Assembly (NCBI GenBank): GCA_030674185.1
Contig: JAPXFY010000016.1
Location: forward strand, 40,139,466 to 40,203,465
Direction: 5' to 3'
Source: Monoplex corrugatus
Lineage: Eukaryota; Mollusca; Gastropoda; Littorinimorpha; Ranellidae
DNA length: 64,000 nt
The notes beneath the pieces were generated by a model. That model had not been told where the DNA came from and made no database searches. It saw only the letters and a program-made list of their open reading frames with translations. Each line of letters opens with the position of its first letter. The first letter of the stretch is position 1. Positions 31,130-43,528 of this stretch are shown in pieces. A program made the position numbers and the translations under genes.

Positions 31130-32018
31130 TTAAATGTCACTGGCTCTTGTAACACTTGTGGAATGATAACATTGATTTTTGGAATATTGGGCATAACTCC
31201 ACTCCACCCAGTATAATTTCAGCTATTTTTGATATAGTCTGTCTTCTTGCTGTCTGTCGCTGTGGGGTCACAAATTCTTAGTTATCCAATTTGTGGAATG
31301 TAGAACATAACTTTGTCTGCATCAGTGTCCATTTTCAACATTCTGTCTTTCTGCCTGCCTGTTGCTCTGATGAGCTTAGTCATAAGCCATGAAAAGACCT
31401 GAGTGTGGAATGTGTCTGTGGTGGGTTTACAGGAAGAATTTGAGTGCATTTTCGGAAATGAGTTTTGTCAGCTTTTACCTTTAAGGTTGACATTGGTTGG
31501 TTCTGCTAGAAATTAGATTTTCCTTTAAGGTTAGCATTGGTTCGCTGTGCTACAAATGTGTCAATCTCCAGGGTGAAAAGTTCTGTTCTGAATGGCAAGG
31601 TCAGAAAATGCTGCAGAGCTTCCAGCAGTCTGCAGTGTAGGATATGGTGCATTCATCATCTGTACAACTTGCCAGCTGCAGCTGTCTGATCTCAGTACTG
31701 TTTACACACATCCCCCCAAGCTGTATGAAAGCTTACCTATATTTCTGTCTTGGCATAATCATCAGAAGACTGGCTTAAAGCACCAAATGGTCTAGTTGCC
31801 ATACTCATCAGGCAATTTTTTTTTCATGGAATACAAAGCAGATGTGGTGAGCTTTTGGATTGGAAGAGGCTGGAAGTCGTTAGATTTAGAATGCATTGTT
31901 TGTAAGTTTCATATGATTTGACTTTGAATAAATGAAATTTGTTGGGCAGTCCTGCTTATATGCATTTGCATGTATGTTGAAGATGAATATGTGACGATGA
32001 ATAAAATTGATTGTATGA

Positions 32019-32728
32019 TATTGGTGTCTTTTTGTCTTTTGTCTATCTTTATATATTGGTGTTTGTTTTCTGTCTTTTGTCTGTCTTTGTATGTTGATGT
32101 TTCTTTTTTTGTCTTTTGTCTATCTTTATATATTGGTGTTTGTTTTCTGTCTTTTGTCTGTCTTTGTATGTTGATGTTTCTTTTTTTGTCTTTTGTCTAT
32201 CTTTATATGTGTTTCTTTTTTTCTTTTGTCTATCTTTATATGTTTCTTTTCTGTCTTTTGTCTATCTTTATATGTTTCTTTTCTGTCTTTTGTCTATCTT
32301 TATATGTGTTTCTTTTTTTTCTTTTGTCTATCTTTATATGTTTCTTTTCTGTCTTTTGTCTATCTTTATATGTTTCTTTTCTGTCTTTTGTCTATCTTTA
32401 TATGTTTCTTTTCTGTCTTTTGTCTATCTTTATATGTTTCTTTTCTGTCTTTTGTCTATCTTTATATGTGGTTTTTTTGTTGTCTTTTGTCTATCTTTAT
32501 ATGTTTCTTTTCTGTCTTTTGTCTATCTTTATATGTTTCTTTTCTGTCTTTTGTCTATCTTTATATGTTTCTTTTCTGTCTTTTGTCTATCTTTATATGT
32601 TTCTTTCTGTCTTTTGTCTATCTTTATATGTTTCTTTTCTGTCTTTTGTCTATCTTTATATGTTTCTTTTCTGTCTTTTGTCTATCTTTATATGTGGTTT
32701 TTTTTTTGTCTTTTGTCTATCTTTATAA
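32019..32728. repeat. 32-bp minisatellite array
   Basis: About 22 copies of TTTCTTTTCTGTCTTTTGTC then TATCTTTATATG (32 bases), pyrimidine-rich on +, with longer variants at the left end (TTGGTGTTTG inserted). Three units make 96 bases, so all three + frames stay open and give 180-250-codon artefacts. Not a gene. Confidence 0.95.
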
Positions 32729-33179
32729 TTGATATATTTAACAATAATAAATCTAGAATATCAGTAGCACTTTTGTGCTTCACAGTTTATTATTCTTTAT
32801 GTATCAACTTAACTCCGTTTTGAGTTGTGTATTTAGTTATATAGTTGACATGATTACATAAGCTTGGGTAGGTGTTGCCTCGTTTTATCTGGTCTCTGCA
32901 ATGTGTATCTAATTCTAACAAACATGTCAAAAGTTGTCCCGTGGCCCTGAGGTGACAGGGGAACGAGGTGAAGACACCTTGTCAGGGCCAACAGTACAAG
33001 GGTGGTGTCTTAAGCAATCTCCAAGGCACCCATTAAGGGCTGGGTCAACTGAATGCCTAGTACACAGAGTTTTTCTTGAGTTAGGCTCCAGCTTGCCCAG
33101 TACAGATTTGAAGGCTGGAGCTGTACAACTACACCAATTATACGCTCACTGTGGCTAAGCATGTGACAAAAACCATTAC

Positions 33180-33390
33180 TCTGATGAAGGAAAACAGCAC
33201 TGGTGCTATTTTTGACATCACATTATCATTTCCATTTAAAGCCAAGGCAATTGCGCAGAGCTGTATCAGGACTAACCATACCAACACCTCTGAACCTAAA
33301 ATGAAACTGGAAAAGAAAATTAGGTTCACATTTACCCAAATAGTCTTGAGGATATGCCACTAGCACTGACCATTCCATCCAATTTATCAC
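33180..33390. repeat. interspersed repeat family C, copy 1
   Basis: Blocks ACAGCACTGGTGCTATTTTT, TTTAAAGCC, GCAGAGCTGTATCAGGACTA, GGAAAAGAAAATTAGG and CCATTCCATCCAATT recur in the same order at 56680-56870. Confidence 0.65.
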
Positions 33391-34246
33391 CAGGAGGTTT
33401 AAAAGAAATCGTACAAGCATATAAACGTGTGCTGTAAAGACTAAGCACTGCAATTATTTGTTCAAGATAATTACTCAGGATGGTTTTAACTGTGATATCA
33501 ACATATCCTATCCTTGGAAGATGCATGTACAGACTCAGAATAATTCTTTGAAACGATCTTCCAAGCAGGAAGATGCTAATCTTGAGAAAGTGAAATATGA
33601 AACAAAGAAAGGACAACTCGCACACATACTTGAATATCGCACACAGCGACTCATTGACTGACAGGTGTGACGGGACAAATTTCACATATACCTGAATAAC
33701 ACAGCAACTCAGTCAGGACAAACTTCACGTATACCTGAATAACACACAGCAACTCATGGTCTGACAGGTGTGATTGTATTTTACATAAACTCTGACTTTG
33801 CATACTTAGAGTTGACATCCAGTACACATGCACAGGTTGCATCACACGGTTACAGGTGCCAGGTGCTTGCAGTTTATTAGTACATGGTAGGCAGGAAAAT
33901 GATAAATACTCAACAATGCTCGTACTTCCATAAGAAAAACCCATCTTGGGAGAAAAAAAACTTAACATTTTACAATCTCCTTTGCTATGACCTTTTCCAT
34001 CTTTCAAGTGCTGACATCAACAGTCCTGGGTAACATAAATAAAACAAATGACCTATGATTAAAAACAAAATAGCCATGACCTTCCATTTTAAATAGGTTA
34101 CAATGATAGCCTGTGCTGAACTTAATCTGTCAATATAAAACAAACGGCCCAAGACCAGAAACAAAATCTCGGCTAAAAGGTGTACAATTTGCCAATATAA
34201 TCAAAATGGTTGGCAAACTATATTCTTGTAGGCAAGATAGTTTATT
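33391..34246. other. spacer, no gene
   Basis: AT-rich spacer. A short duplicated block (ATACCTGAATAACACA, CAGCAACTCA) occurs twice at about 33680-33755. Nothing else recognised. Confidence 0.5.
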
Positions 34247-34250
34247 TTAA

Positions 34251-34386
34251 CCCTTTGATCCCTCTCCCTATCCACAGTGGTTGGCAAACTCCACTGTTTT
34301 TGTAGGCAAGATAGTTTTTTTTTTATCTTTTGCCTCCCTCACCCTACCTACCAGCTTCCCACATGGAGCTTGAGGGAGTCAAAGGG
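34251..34386. repeat. TTAA foldback element, interrupted copy
   Basis: TTAA 34247-34250, then CCCTTTGATCCCTCTCCCTA on the left; the right arm AGCTTGAGGGAGTCAAAGGG ends at TTGA 34387-34390. A second arm start (TTGCCTCCCTCACCCTACC) lies in the middle, so this is either nested or partly duplicated. Confidence 0.6.
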
Positions 34387-34390
34387 TTGA

Positions 34391-35205
34391 GACCAGGAAA
34401 GATTACTCTAGCTATGAGATTCAATGGGATGTTTGTTGTTCCTGTTTTAACATTAACAGACATGCCTACAGTTGCGAGATCCGTATTTGTCCTGCAAAGG
34501 CATTCATTTTGGCAGTGTTAATGAAATATATGAACAGCGTGTTCCACAAAATACAAAAAGTGGCTAAAATCTATTTAAAAAAAACACAACCAAAACAACA
34601 ACAACAAAAAACCACCCCACCACCCCTAGTATGAAAGAAAGTGGATTGGGGGAGGGGGTCAGAAACAGATGATGATCCTAAGAATTTAAGGACAGTGACT
34701 ATACAGATTTCAGGAGTGCCTATTTCAGGTCACTGAAAACTGCCTGAGATCACCAACTACAATATCTTTAATAAACATAGTTAAACAAGGTAAGTCTTCT
34801 TTTTTTTTTTGTACTAGAAAAACTGCTGTTCTTGATTTTCAGTGAGACTGTTCATGAAAATATTTTGGGGTAGGAATGTCTGCACTGAAATCGTATGCAC
34901 TTTTAACATGAATCGCAGCTCTGTCAACAATCAAACTTACAGCAGCTAAGTTAATCAACGATAGTTCCTTTTCATTAGACTACACCCTGTCATCAGCAAT
35001 ATATACATATCAGCACCAGCTTAGCAGTCTCTAGTCCTAATCACATCAGCTGAGTTTTCTGTATCAGAACAAAACTTGGATGTTCATAATGATCATATCA
35101 TGTCTCTCAAAGATGAACAATATCAACAACTTCATGTCAGTTCACACACTTAATACAACAAACACCACAGATGTCTCGTAGAAATCCCTGCCACCCCACA
35201 CGAGG
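34391..35205. other. spacer, no gene
   Basis: AT-rich with short poly-A and poly-T tracts. No feature recognised. Confidence 0.5.
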
Positions 35206-35209
35206 TTAA

Positions 35210-35392
35210 CCCTTCGACTCCCACACCCTTCTCCATCAGCACCCTGCATTGTCAATCATGCTGGCAGAGCAAAAAAACCCTTTAACTCCCTCACCCTACC
35301 CACCAGCTTCCTGCAGAAAGCTGGTGGATAGAGTGAGGGAGTCAAAGGGTTAAGTTTTTGCCATTGGTGGACAGGGTGCGGGAGTCAATGGG
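35210..35392. mobile_element. nested foldback composite, copy 1
   Basis: Outer TTAA at 35206-35209 and 35393-35396. The outer arms are complementary: CCCTTCGACTCCCACACCC and GCATTGTCAATCATGCT on the left, GGTGCGGGAGTCAATGGG on the right. The loop between them holds a complete inner palindrome (35277-35349; CTCCCTCACCCTACCCACCA and its complement), followed by its own TTAA at 35350-35353. Confidence 0.75.
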
Positions 35393-35396
35393 TTAA

Positions 35397-35570
35397 GGGG
35401 AATGAGGTGGTAGGAACTCAACATTTTTCAGGGCCAGTATTATGAGGTTGTATCCATCACTTCCCCACTGCATTACTTCCCCAACCCTGAACAGCATGAG
35501 ATAGCCTACCCATTCCCAGCAGGATGGACTTGGATGCTGTTACCCATTCCCAGCAGGGTGGACTTCGAGG
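35397..35570 (+). repeat. interspersed repeat family B, copy 2
   Basis: GGAATGAGGTGGTAGGAACT, AGGGCCAGTATTATGAGG, CCAACCCTGAACAGCATGAG and CCCATTCCCAGCAGG. Its last part is itself duplicated (CCCATTCCCAGCAGG at ~35510 and ~35545). Confidence 0.65.
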
Positions 35571-35599
35571 CCACTTACACAGTGGTCCTTGTCCCCTTC

Positions 35600-36964
35600 G
35601 TATCAATTATACCAGTCTTTAAAAGTCTTCTTTCAAAAATGCCATTTTCTCATGGTAGTCACCTGTCAGTACTATCAAGTTCGATGGTAGCTGCTGCAGC
35701 AGACATCACAACTCTCCTCCATTTACTCTGGTCTTGACTTTTCTGTGCTACTTCGTAGATCTTCAAACCCCTGATGTTGGTGATGATGGTCTGCCCAGGT
35801 TTTGTTTTTTTTGGCCTCGACTTTTCCTTGAAAACTTGTTAGAGTTGTGTTGGAGTTGCAAGTTACGTACGTGGCCAATTATTTCATTTTTTTCATTTCT
35901 GCCCACAGTTGATATTGGGCTGTGAGTTTGTTCAAAATGCTTTCATTTGTTCTTTTATCGGCCCATCTGACTGTTAAGGAGCCCATCTTTACTGCTTCAA
36001 TCTTATTTCATCTGCTTTTATGCATATCCAGGCTTCACAACCATATAATAACATTACTGGCCAGATCAGACATTAAAGAATTTTGACTTTAAGGGATGTT
36101 GGTGTATTTCTTTTTCCAAAAGTTCCTGAGTTGGATCACTTTCTGTTTTGCCATTCCTACTTTTATTTGATGTTTTTAGTACAGGCACCTACATAAGCTT
36201 TGACTGAGCCATGATATTTAAAATCACATTGTCCAGCGTTGTTTTGTCAATTTGAGTATCTTTATATGCTTAATTTTTCTTTTAGGAGCATTACTTTTGT
36301 CTGCTTGGTATTAAGATTTAAATCTGCCGTCTTGCCCGCTGCATCTACTCTGCACAGAATTCTTTTCATGCTAGTGATATTGTCTGACATCAGTACAGTT
36401 ATCATCAGCATATCATAGATTTATGGTATAAATTTATGGTGTTTCAACTGCCAATTTTTATTCCCATGTCTTCCATAACTGCTTCTGTCACAATGTGTTC
36501 CACATATATGGTGAAAAGATAAAGGTGCATCCCTGACAGACTTCCTTTCTTAATTCTTATTTGCAGTTTGGCTCTTCCATGTAATTGTTGATTTTGGGTC
36601 GTTAAATAGGGTCACAATAAGAGAAATCAGATGTTTCTGGTATCATGGTATCAAAATGATGATGGTGTACGACACTGTCAAATGCTTTGTTGTAGTCGAT
36701 GAAAGTAATAAAGGCTTCTGGCTTACAATTTCTTATTTTATTGATCCTGATTAGTAAAACAAACAGCATATCACAGTTTCTCTGTTGGTCCTGTAACCTG
36801 CTGACAGTCTGACAGCTCATCCACTTTTGACCTCATTCTGTTTTTATTATGATGAGCAAGATTTTGCTCTGTGACATGACAGCAATGGTTCTGTAACTGT
36901 TCGTCTCTGAAGTTTCTGCACTTGACAAAATCATGTTGTTTCCAGTCTGCTGACCATTCACATA
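35600..36964 (-). mobile_element. decayed LINE, 3' half
   Basis: On -, 36820-36602 reads CDMLFVLLIRINKIRNCKPE, AFITFIDYNKAFDSV (motif A, FIDYxKAFD), and further down come fragments like FKYHGS (36200), LYGCEAWICIK (36050-36020) and a C-terminal SKWRRVVMSAAA (35720-35690). The order matches an RTE-like ORF2 with many stops. The 5' half continues at 37553 beyond an insertion. Confidence 0.7.
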
Positions 36965-37552
36965 TGTGATCCATTCTCACAAAAGGCACAATAAGTCTTA
37001 GTTTAGGCATTTTTAGGTTTTGGTATCACTATAAAGTTTAGAATCAAATGGTACTAAAGTTGAGTTTCAGGCTACAAAAACAAAAAAGTTATGGGCTTTC
37101 AAAGATGAGAGGGGTCAAGTCAGTCATTTTGAGAAAAACAGTGTTGAAGAGAATAGGTCTGAATTGAAAGGGTATGGTCAGAAACTCCTTAGCAACAAGC
37201 ATTAAACATCAACCAAATCAGCTGAAATTCCATACTTCCCTTGTTTACTTAACTGTCTATCATCCAAAACAACAAAAAGAAAAATAAATTTAAGAAAAGC
37301 GTACTTTAATCACCAAAATGTTACGGAACTTGTGAATATTTTGAATGGAGACAGTCACATTAAAACACAAAAAAATGATACTTATCGATTGAATTTGACT
37401 ATATTGTGTTAGGACATGGTGTAAAAGTGGTTATAAGGCATGAAAATGCAGAAAACTCAAAATTGACAAATGTGTCCCTGTTCAGAGTTTTCAGCTCACA
37501 GCAGCAAAAGGCCTCGCCCGACTTATTGTACCTTTTGTCAGAACGGGTCACA
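36965..37552. mobile_element. 588-bp TIR element inserted in a LINE
   Basis: Left end TGTGATCCATTCTCACAAAA, right end read inward TGTGACCCGTTCTGACAAAA, continuing GG(C/T)ACAATAAGTC: about 30 of 34 bases match. Each end is next to a TA (36963-36964 and 37553-37554), a likely target duplication. The LINE reading continues on either side. No ORF inside, so non-autonomous. Confidence 0.78.
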
Positions 37553-38100
37553 TATTCTCCATATCTTACAGCTTAGGTGATACAATGCTTTCATTTCTGA
37601 TTCGCTGGTGTTTTTCAGCAGTTTTCCAGGAATGTTGTCTAGTCCTGAAGATTTTCCATGTTTCAACTGACTGATGGCTGCTGTGACTTCACTTAAAGAG
37701 AGATTCTGGTTCAGAATGCTGAAAATCAAGACATGGAGTAACTTGTGGGTTTTTTGCTGCGGTGTCTGTCATCAAATAAGTTTTCATGCTATCCTGCAAG
37801 AATGTCTCCTGTCTCAGTTAAAATGGCACCATCTTTACCGTTGATAAATTGATTTTGTGATTGAAATTTGATTGTTTTTACTTTCCTGATTTGTTTGGAC
37901 ATCTCCTTTGATTTTCTTTTTGTACTGAAATCGGAGATCATAGCACATTCTTACTCAAGCCATGCTCTCTTTTCTTACTTGGGGTTGTATTTCTCTTTTC
38001 AGTTTTCTTGTATTTTTTCTTGGTTGTTAAAAGTTTAGCTTTTCTTTTTAGCCAGTCCTATTACGTATGATTTTGGTGCCTTGCTTCTTTTTCTGCCTGG
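37553..38100 (-). mobile_element. decayed LINE, 5' part of reverse transcriptase
   Basis: On -, 37729-37553 reads NQNLSLSEVTAAISQLKHGK, SSGLDNIPGKLLKNTSESEM, the conserved start of LINE reverse transcriptases (AI..LK.GKA.G.DNIP.E.LK). This joins to the fragment at 36964 once the 588-bp element is removed. Weak similarity extends to ~38100. Confidence 0.7.
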
Positions 38101-38185
38101 GCTTGTATCAGCAGTTTCACACAGTACTAGTGACTAATAAGCTGCATATGGCTTTACTGGCTGGACGCTTGATGACAGGTGGTCT

Positions 38186-38370
38186 CTCCTTGACTTGCTG
38201 TGTGCATAAGGCTATATACTGTGTGAGCTTGTAATGTCAGTATACAGCCTGGTCTGTTCTTGACTGGCTGTGTGCATAATGCTACATATTGTGTGTGCTT
38301 GTAATGTTAGTATATGGCCTGGTCTATCCTCGACTGGCTGGCTGTATTGTGTGCTTACTGTTACACACTG
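38186..38370. repeat. ~85-bp tandem repeat, 2.3 copies
   Basis: GACTTGCTGTGTGCATAAGG, then TGTGAGCTTGTAATGTCAGT, ATACAGCCTGGTCT is repeated as GACTGGCTGTGTGCATAATG and so on. Confidence 0.85.
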
Positions 38371-39121
38371 TGCTTTGTACAGTAAAGATACAGATCTGAT
38401 ACCAACACCATGCACATGTTCTGAGGCCCTGATAGTGTCCTGTTAATTCTAAACATCACAATCAGTCAACAGAAACACTGATATTTGTCATGTACACAGA
38501 CGAAATGTCCTGTGCACACTTAAGTGCTGTCTATGTTTTTGGTGGTAGGCCTATATTACATACATTCAAGGCCAGCTATGTAGGCTTACACTACTATTTG
38601 TGAAAGTCCAAACTATCAATGCTGCTCTTAGAGAGATTATTTTAGCATACAATATTGGAACTGTTCTTAAAATTTTTTAATTTAATTGATTAAGTGTTTG
38701 ACATCGGAAGATATGCATGGCATACTTTGAATTTGTACCACTAGACTTCAAAATAGCTGCATGATGAGAATATCAGGGCCTAGATGACATATTAAAAGCA
38801 CTGTAAAGTCTGCTTGGGATCTGGTGACTGTCCCACTGTTAGCTCTGCGTATACATGATAAAACTGAATACTGGCAAGACATTTTTGAGAACCTTGTTTC
38901 TAGAGATATGAAAGGATCATCACTAGTAAAAGGACTTTTCAGTTATCTTGAATGAAATCATATCTGTGTTTTACATGCTCACTGTTAACTAACATAAAAA
39001 ACAATCAATGAAACCAGTATTCATTTTTAGCATAATCTTGCACTCAAATCGCCCAGAACCAGCCAGTCATGATGTGTCCACTAATAATGAAACATTCCAT
39101 ACTGGCCATCTGGCCTCAGGA
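38371..39121. other. spacer, no gene
   Basis: AT-rich. Nothing recognised. Confidence 0.5.
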
Positions 39122-39430
39122 GCTGAAACTTTGTAAGCTTAAAACAAAATCATGGTAATAACACTATGTGAAGATAAATATCAAATATCATGACAGTTGC
39201 ATTAACCATAAAAATTATCTGAACGAATTCTGTGAGCTTAAAATAATGAAGCCATAATAGGCCTACCACAATATACGAAAATAAATGTAAAATATCATGA
39301 CAGTTGCATTAACTGTAAAAACAATCTGAATGAACTTTGTGAGCTCAAAACAAAACCACTGTAATATATTATGTGAAAGTAAATATCAAATATCCTGACA
39401 GCTGCATTAACTGTCACCACACTGAACAAA
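39122..39430. repeat. ~115-bp tandem repeat, three copies
   Basis: Each copy carries AAATATCATGACAGTTGCAT, TAAC(C/T)(A/G)TAAAAA and a TGTGAGCT(T/C)AAAA block. Copies start near 39125, 39232 and 39335. Confidence 0.85.
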
Positions 39431-39571
39431 TTCCACCTGACATGGAAAATGGTTAAATGACAAAATGTGTCAACAGATGTAATTTTTTAAGCAATTCTTT
39501 TTTAAGACATTATGGGAACAAAACTTGAGAGGGAAGCTTGAAATTAGCAATAGGATGTTGAAGATGGTGTG

Positions 39572-39728
39572 GGGAAGAAACGACACAAACCAACGTAACA
39601 GAAGGGGAATCATGAAACTGCCAATGTTTGATGGGGAAAAGAACGACACAAACCAACGTAACAGAAGGGGAATCATGAAACTGCCAATGTTTGATGGGGA
39701 AAAGACAATCATGAAACTGTCAATGTTT
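39572..39728. repeat. 63-bp tandem repeat
   Basis: AACGACACAAACCAACGTAA, CAGAAGGGGAATCATGAAAC, TGCCAATGTTTGATGGGGAA occurs twice with an additional partial copy (AATCATGAAACTGTCAATGT). The 63-base period keeps frames open on both strands. Confidence 0.9.
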
Positions 39729-41540
39729 ACCCAAACATAGTCTGAACCTGTAACCTGGTGAACATCAATGTCATGACACCCAGAACGTATCTGGCACACT
39801 AGTTAAAACATCACTGAAACATGTGTAATGTAAAAATACCATAATACTAGCATATCAGCATGGATTTACAGAAGAAGCTAAACATGGCAGGCTTAATATG
39901 GCTTGACCATATTGTTCTCATCCCTTTGTTTAATCAACAATGCCAAGTCAATGTACTCATTTGTCTGTAGTGAGTGCTTCGTGGCAGCATGGCTTTGTGA
40001 TATCTACAGACATTCTTATCAAAAACAATATAAAGTATCTGAACTCTAATACATAAAGACTGCTGGAATGGAGAGTGAGCAATAATCATATAACTTACAT
40101 GATACATATAGCTCTGACTGCTGGCTGCCTTTCACACACACATATGTGAGGGATGAAATCTAGGTAAGAGGATGTCACCATTGACAAAGAGAGGTCAAAT
40201 TCACAGGTCTCATGACACTAAATGACAGTCCATCCTCAAAAGGGAATACAACTGAATGCAGACCCTTGGATTTCTCATAAACATTTTAATGAGATCCATA
40301 AAAACTCCATGAGATCAAGAACATTTATATTATAAAGGACTGCAGTAATCCTAGACATCATGGTGAGAACAGCCATCTATGTGTGGTGTGAGTCCATCAG
40401 ATGCACACTTCAATTTCCACATTGGGATTAATAAAGAAATATTGTCATTAGTTCCTGACTTGCACAGAAACTTTACACCATATTCTCACTTTAAGAGAGA
40501 GGGATCAAGGCAAAAACCAAAATGAAGAGGGAAAAACGTTTACAGGACCTGAACCGTTGCAAACTGTTGTCTAGTCTGGATGTATAAAATACACATTCTG
40601 ATTCTATTTTCGCGTTTTTCTGGTTCCTGTTGCAAAAGGTCTTCAGGTGTCTGGAGAAAGAACTACTGATTCTTAGCTGTCCACAACACTGTTACTGACA
40701 ATCATTTCTTGTCCAGAATAACAAAGGCTTAACCATATAGACACAATGTACTGTTCATCCTTGTAATTGAAGTGTCCAAACAACAAACTGAAGTATGCAA
40801 CAACTACACACAGCACTCTTCACTCACAGATGATGAACTCTAAATGATAATAAAGGCATGCTTTAACAATATATATATGTCAAGAAAAAAACCCAGGAAT
40901 TTTTAAAGTAAATTTCCACTTCATTAGTACACCTACCATATCCAGTGTAATGTTCAGCAATTATCCTTGACCACTACAATCATAATTTTGTAATGTCTAA
41001 TGTGACAACAGAAGTTTCAACAACTGTCCAGCATGCACTACTATGCAGTCTGATGTGATAGTGGCACAGTGACACCACAGAAGAAGGCTGCAGGCGGTCT
41101 GATCATCAGTGATACTACGGACAATGCTACACTTTTATGAACTACTCACAACACTATTCATATCACTTAAACTAGTAGAACACTTAACATTACCTACTGG
41201 TAATATCAAAGAACCCTGTAAAGTAGTATCTACCAGGACACTGTACAATATCAAAGAGAAACATGGTCAGACATTTGATACCGCTGAACCTAGTAGAACA
41301 CTTGTAGTATCTACCGTAACACAACCTGGTAGAACATTATTAATATCAATTCATCTGGTAGATGGACTTCTCAGTTCTGCACTGCATCTACGCATAATTC
41401 ATCCTGGCATTTCAATTTTCCAAAAATATATTAAAAAGTTGTTTCCTGAACCGACACATTGTCAAGGCTTTCAAAGTGTAAACATATGTAAGTGATTTCA
41501 CTGCAAGCGTAAAATATGCCACTGACATTATTATGTCTTT
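39729..41540. other. spacer, no gene
   Basis: AT-rich. A loosely repeated CTAGTAGAACACTT/CCTGGTAGAACATT motif with ATATCAA is spread over 41165-41360. The 128-codon frame there (41109-41495) has no recognisable domain. Confidence 0.5.
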
Positions 41541-41596
41541 GGCTTCCTCACTGTATCCGCCAGCTTCCTACCTAGGGTGAGGGAGTGGAAAGGCAA
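41541..41596. repeat. TTAA-type foldback remnant
   Basis: CTTCCTCACTGTATCCGCCA and AGCTTCC on the left, GGGTGAGGGAGTGGAAAGG on the right. The arms are shortened and TTAA is gone. Confidence 0.5.
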
Positions 41597-41771
41597 ACAA
41601 GTATGTAACCATGTCATCAGACTCCAGTCTGCTACAAACATTCACAACATATCACAGCCACAGAAACACAGCACCAGAAAACACACAAAAAATGGGTGAT
41701 TCAACATAACCATGGAGAATGAGCATCATTTAATCATTTTTGTCAACATCAAGAGCAAATAAAGCAGTTTC

Positions 41772-43142
41772 TATCCATCTGTGATGACAGTTTCTATCCA
41801 GTCTGATGGATGACACGTTTTCTATCCAGTCTGATGGATGACACTGTTTTCTATCCAGTCTGATGGATAACTATCCAGTCTGAGGATGACACTGTTTTCT
41901 ATCCAGTCAGATGGATGACACTGTTTCTATCCAGTCAGATGGATGACACTGTTTTCTATCCAGTCTGATGGATGACATGTTTTCTATCCAGTCTGATGGA
42001 TGACACTGTTTTCTATCCAGTCTGATGGATGACACTGCTTTCTATCCAGTCTGATGGATGACACTGTTTTCTATCCAGTCTGATGGATGACATGTTTCTA
42101 TCCAGGTCCGTATGTGATGATGACACTGTTTTCTATCCAGTCTGATGGATGAACGTTCTATCCAGTCTGATGGATGACACTGTTTTCTATCCAGTCTGAT
42201 GGATGACTTTTACCAGTCTGATGGATGACACTGTTCTATCAGTCTGATGATCCTGTTTTTATCCAGTCTGATGGATGAACTTTCTATCCAGTCTGATGGA
42301 TGACACTGTTTTCTATCCAGTCTGATGGATGACACTGTTTTCTATCCAGTCTGATGGATGAACTCTATCCAGTCTGATGGATGACACTGTTTTCTATCCA
42401 GTCTGATGGATGACTTTTATCCAGTCTGATGGATGACTGTTTTCTATCCAGTCTGATGGATGACACTGTTTTCTATCCAGTCTGATGGATGACTGTTTTC
42501 TATCCAGTCGATGGATGACATGTTCTATCCAGTCAGATGGATGACACTGTTTTCTATCCAGTCTGATGGATGACTGTTTTCTATCCAGTCAGATGGATGA
42601 CACTGTTTTCTATCCAGTCAGATGGATGACTGTTTTCTATCCAGTCTGATGGATGACACTGTTTTCTATCCAGTCAGATGGATGACACTGTTTTCTATCC
42701 AGTCTGATGGATGACACTGTTTTCTATCCAGTCAGATGGATGACACTGTTTTCTATCCAGTCAGATGGATGACTGTTTCTATCCAGTCTGATGGATGACT
42801 GTTTTCTATCCAGTCTGATGGATGACTGTTTTCTATCCAGTCGATGGATGACACTGTTTTCTATCCCTCATGGATACTGTATAGTTGATGGAGACTGTTT
42901 TCTATCCAGTCTGATGGATGACTGTTCTATGTTCTATATGTTCACCCGTCTGATGGATAAGACTGTTTTCTATCCAGTCTGATGGATACTAATGAAACTG
43001 TTTTCTATCCATGGTCTGATCGGATGTAGACTGTGTTCTATCCAGTCTGATGGATAAGACTGTTTCTATCCAGTCTGATGGATAGACTGTGTTCTATCCA
43101 GTCTGATGGATGACTGTTTTCTATCCAGTCTGATGGATAAGA
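41772..43142. repeat. 29-bp minisatellite array
   Basis: About 47 copies of GATGGATGACACTGTTTTCT, ATCCAGTCT (29 bases). Many copies lack 1-6 bases, most often CAC within GACACTG. Variation in length rather than substitution is the main difference between units. Confidence 0.95.
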
Positions 43143-43528
43143 CCATAATGATCAATTTAAAACTTAACTGTACAACTGCATGGAAAACTCTTTTAAATGC
43201 ACAAAATGAAGGACACAAAGAACAATACTAAATATCTTTTTTCTGGAAGTGTCATATCAAACAGTTTTGGTTAAACTTAGAAAATTTGTAGAATGAAAGA
43301 TGTCCACTGTCATTTAACAGGAAACGTGATGAAAATATTGTTTTTTTTTATTTTGAGTGACACAGAACTCATTAAAACGTTTTATTTTTAGCAGACTTTG
43401 ACTCGGACAAACTATTCTTGACTTTTATAACAAGGTATGCTTAAAGGTCTATTTATAAATTTTAATATGGTATATCTATCAATTATAATCTATGGTATGC
43501 TAAAAGGTATATTTGTATATGTAAGTTA

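Larger units (their letters stand above)
27599..31950 (+). other. EIF3J 3' UTR and downstream
   Basis: No coding exon follows the EIF3J stop. The region is AT-rich and includes a family-B repeat (27855-28010), a GT-rich degenerate stretch (28910-29330) and a small TTAA element (30818-31129). AATAAA at 31927-31932 is one possible polyadenylation signal; how far the 3' UTR extends is not visible from sequence. Confidence 0.4.

Noticed and set aside
31970..32823. Three overlapping + strand frames of 179-252 codons, hydrophobic, resembling membrane proteins
   Set aside because: Produced by the 32-bp pyrimidine array, which stays open in all three frames.
41109..41495. 128-codon + strand ORF
   Set aside because: Overlaps loosely repeated CTAGTAGAACACTT sequence and shows no domain.
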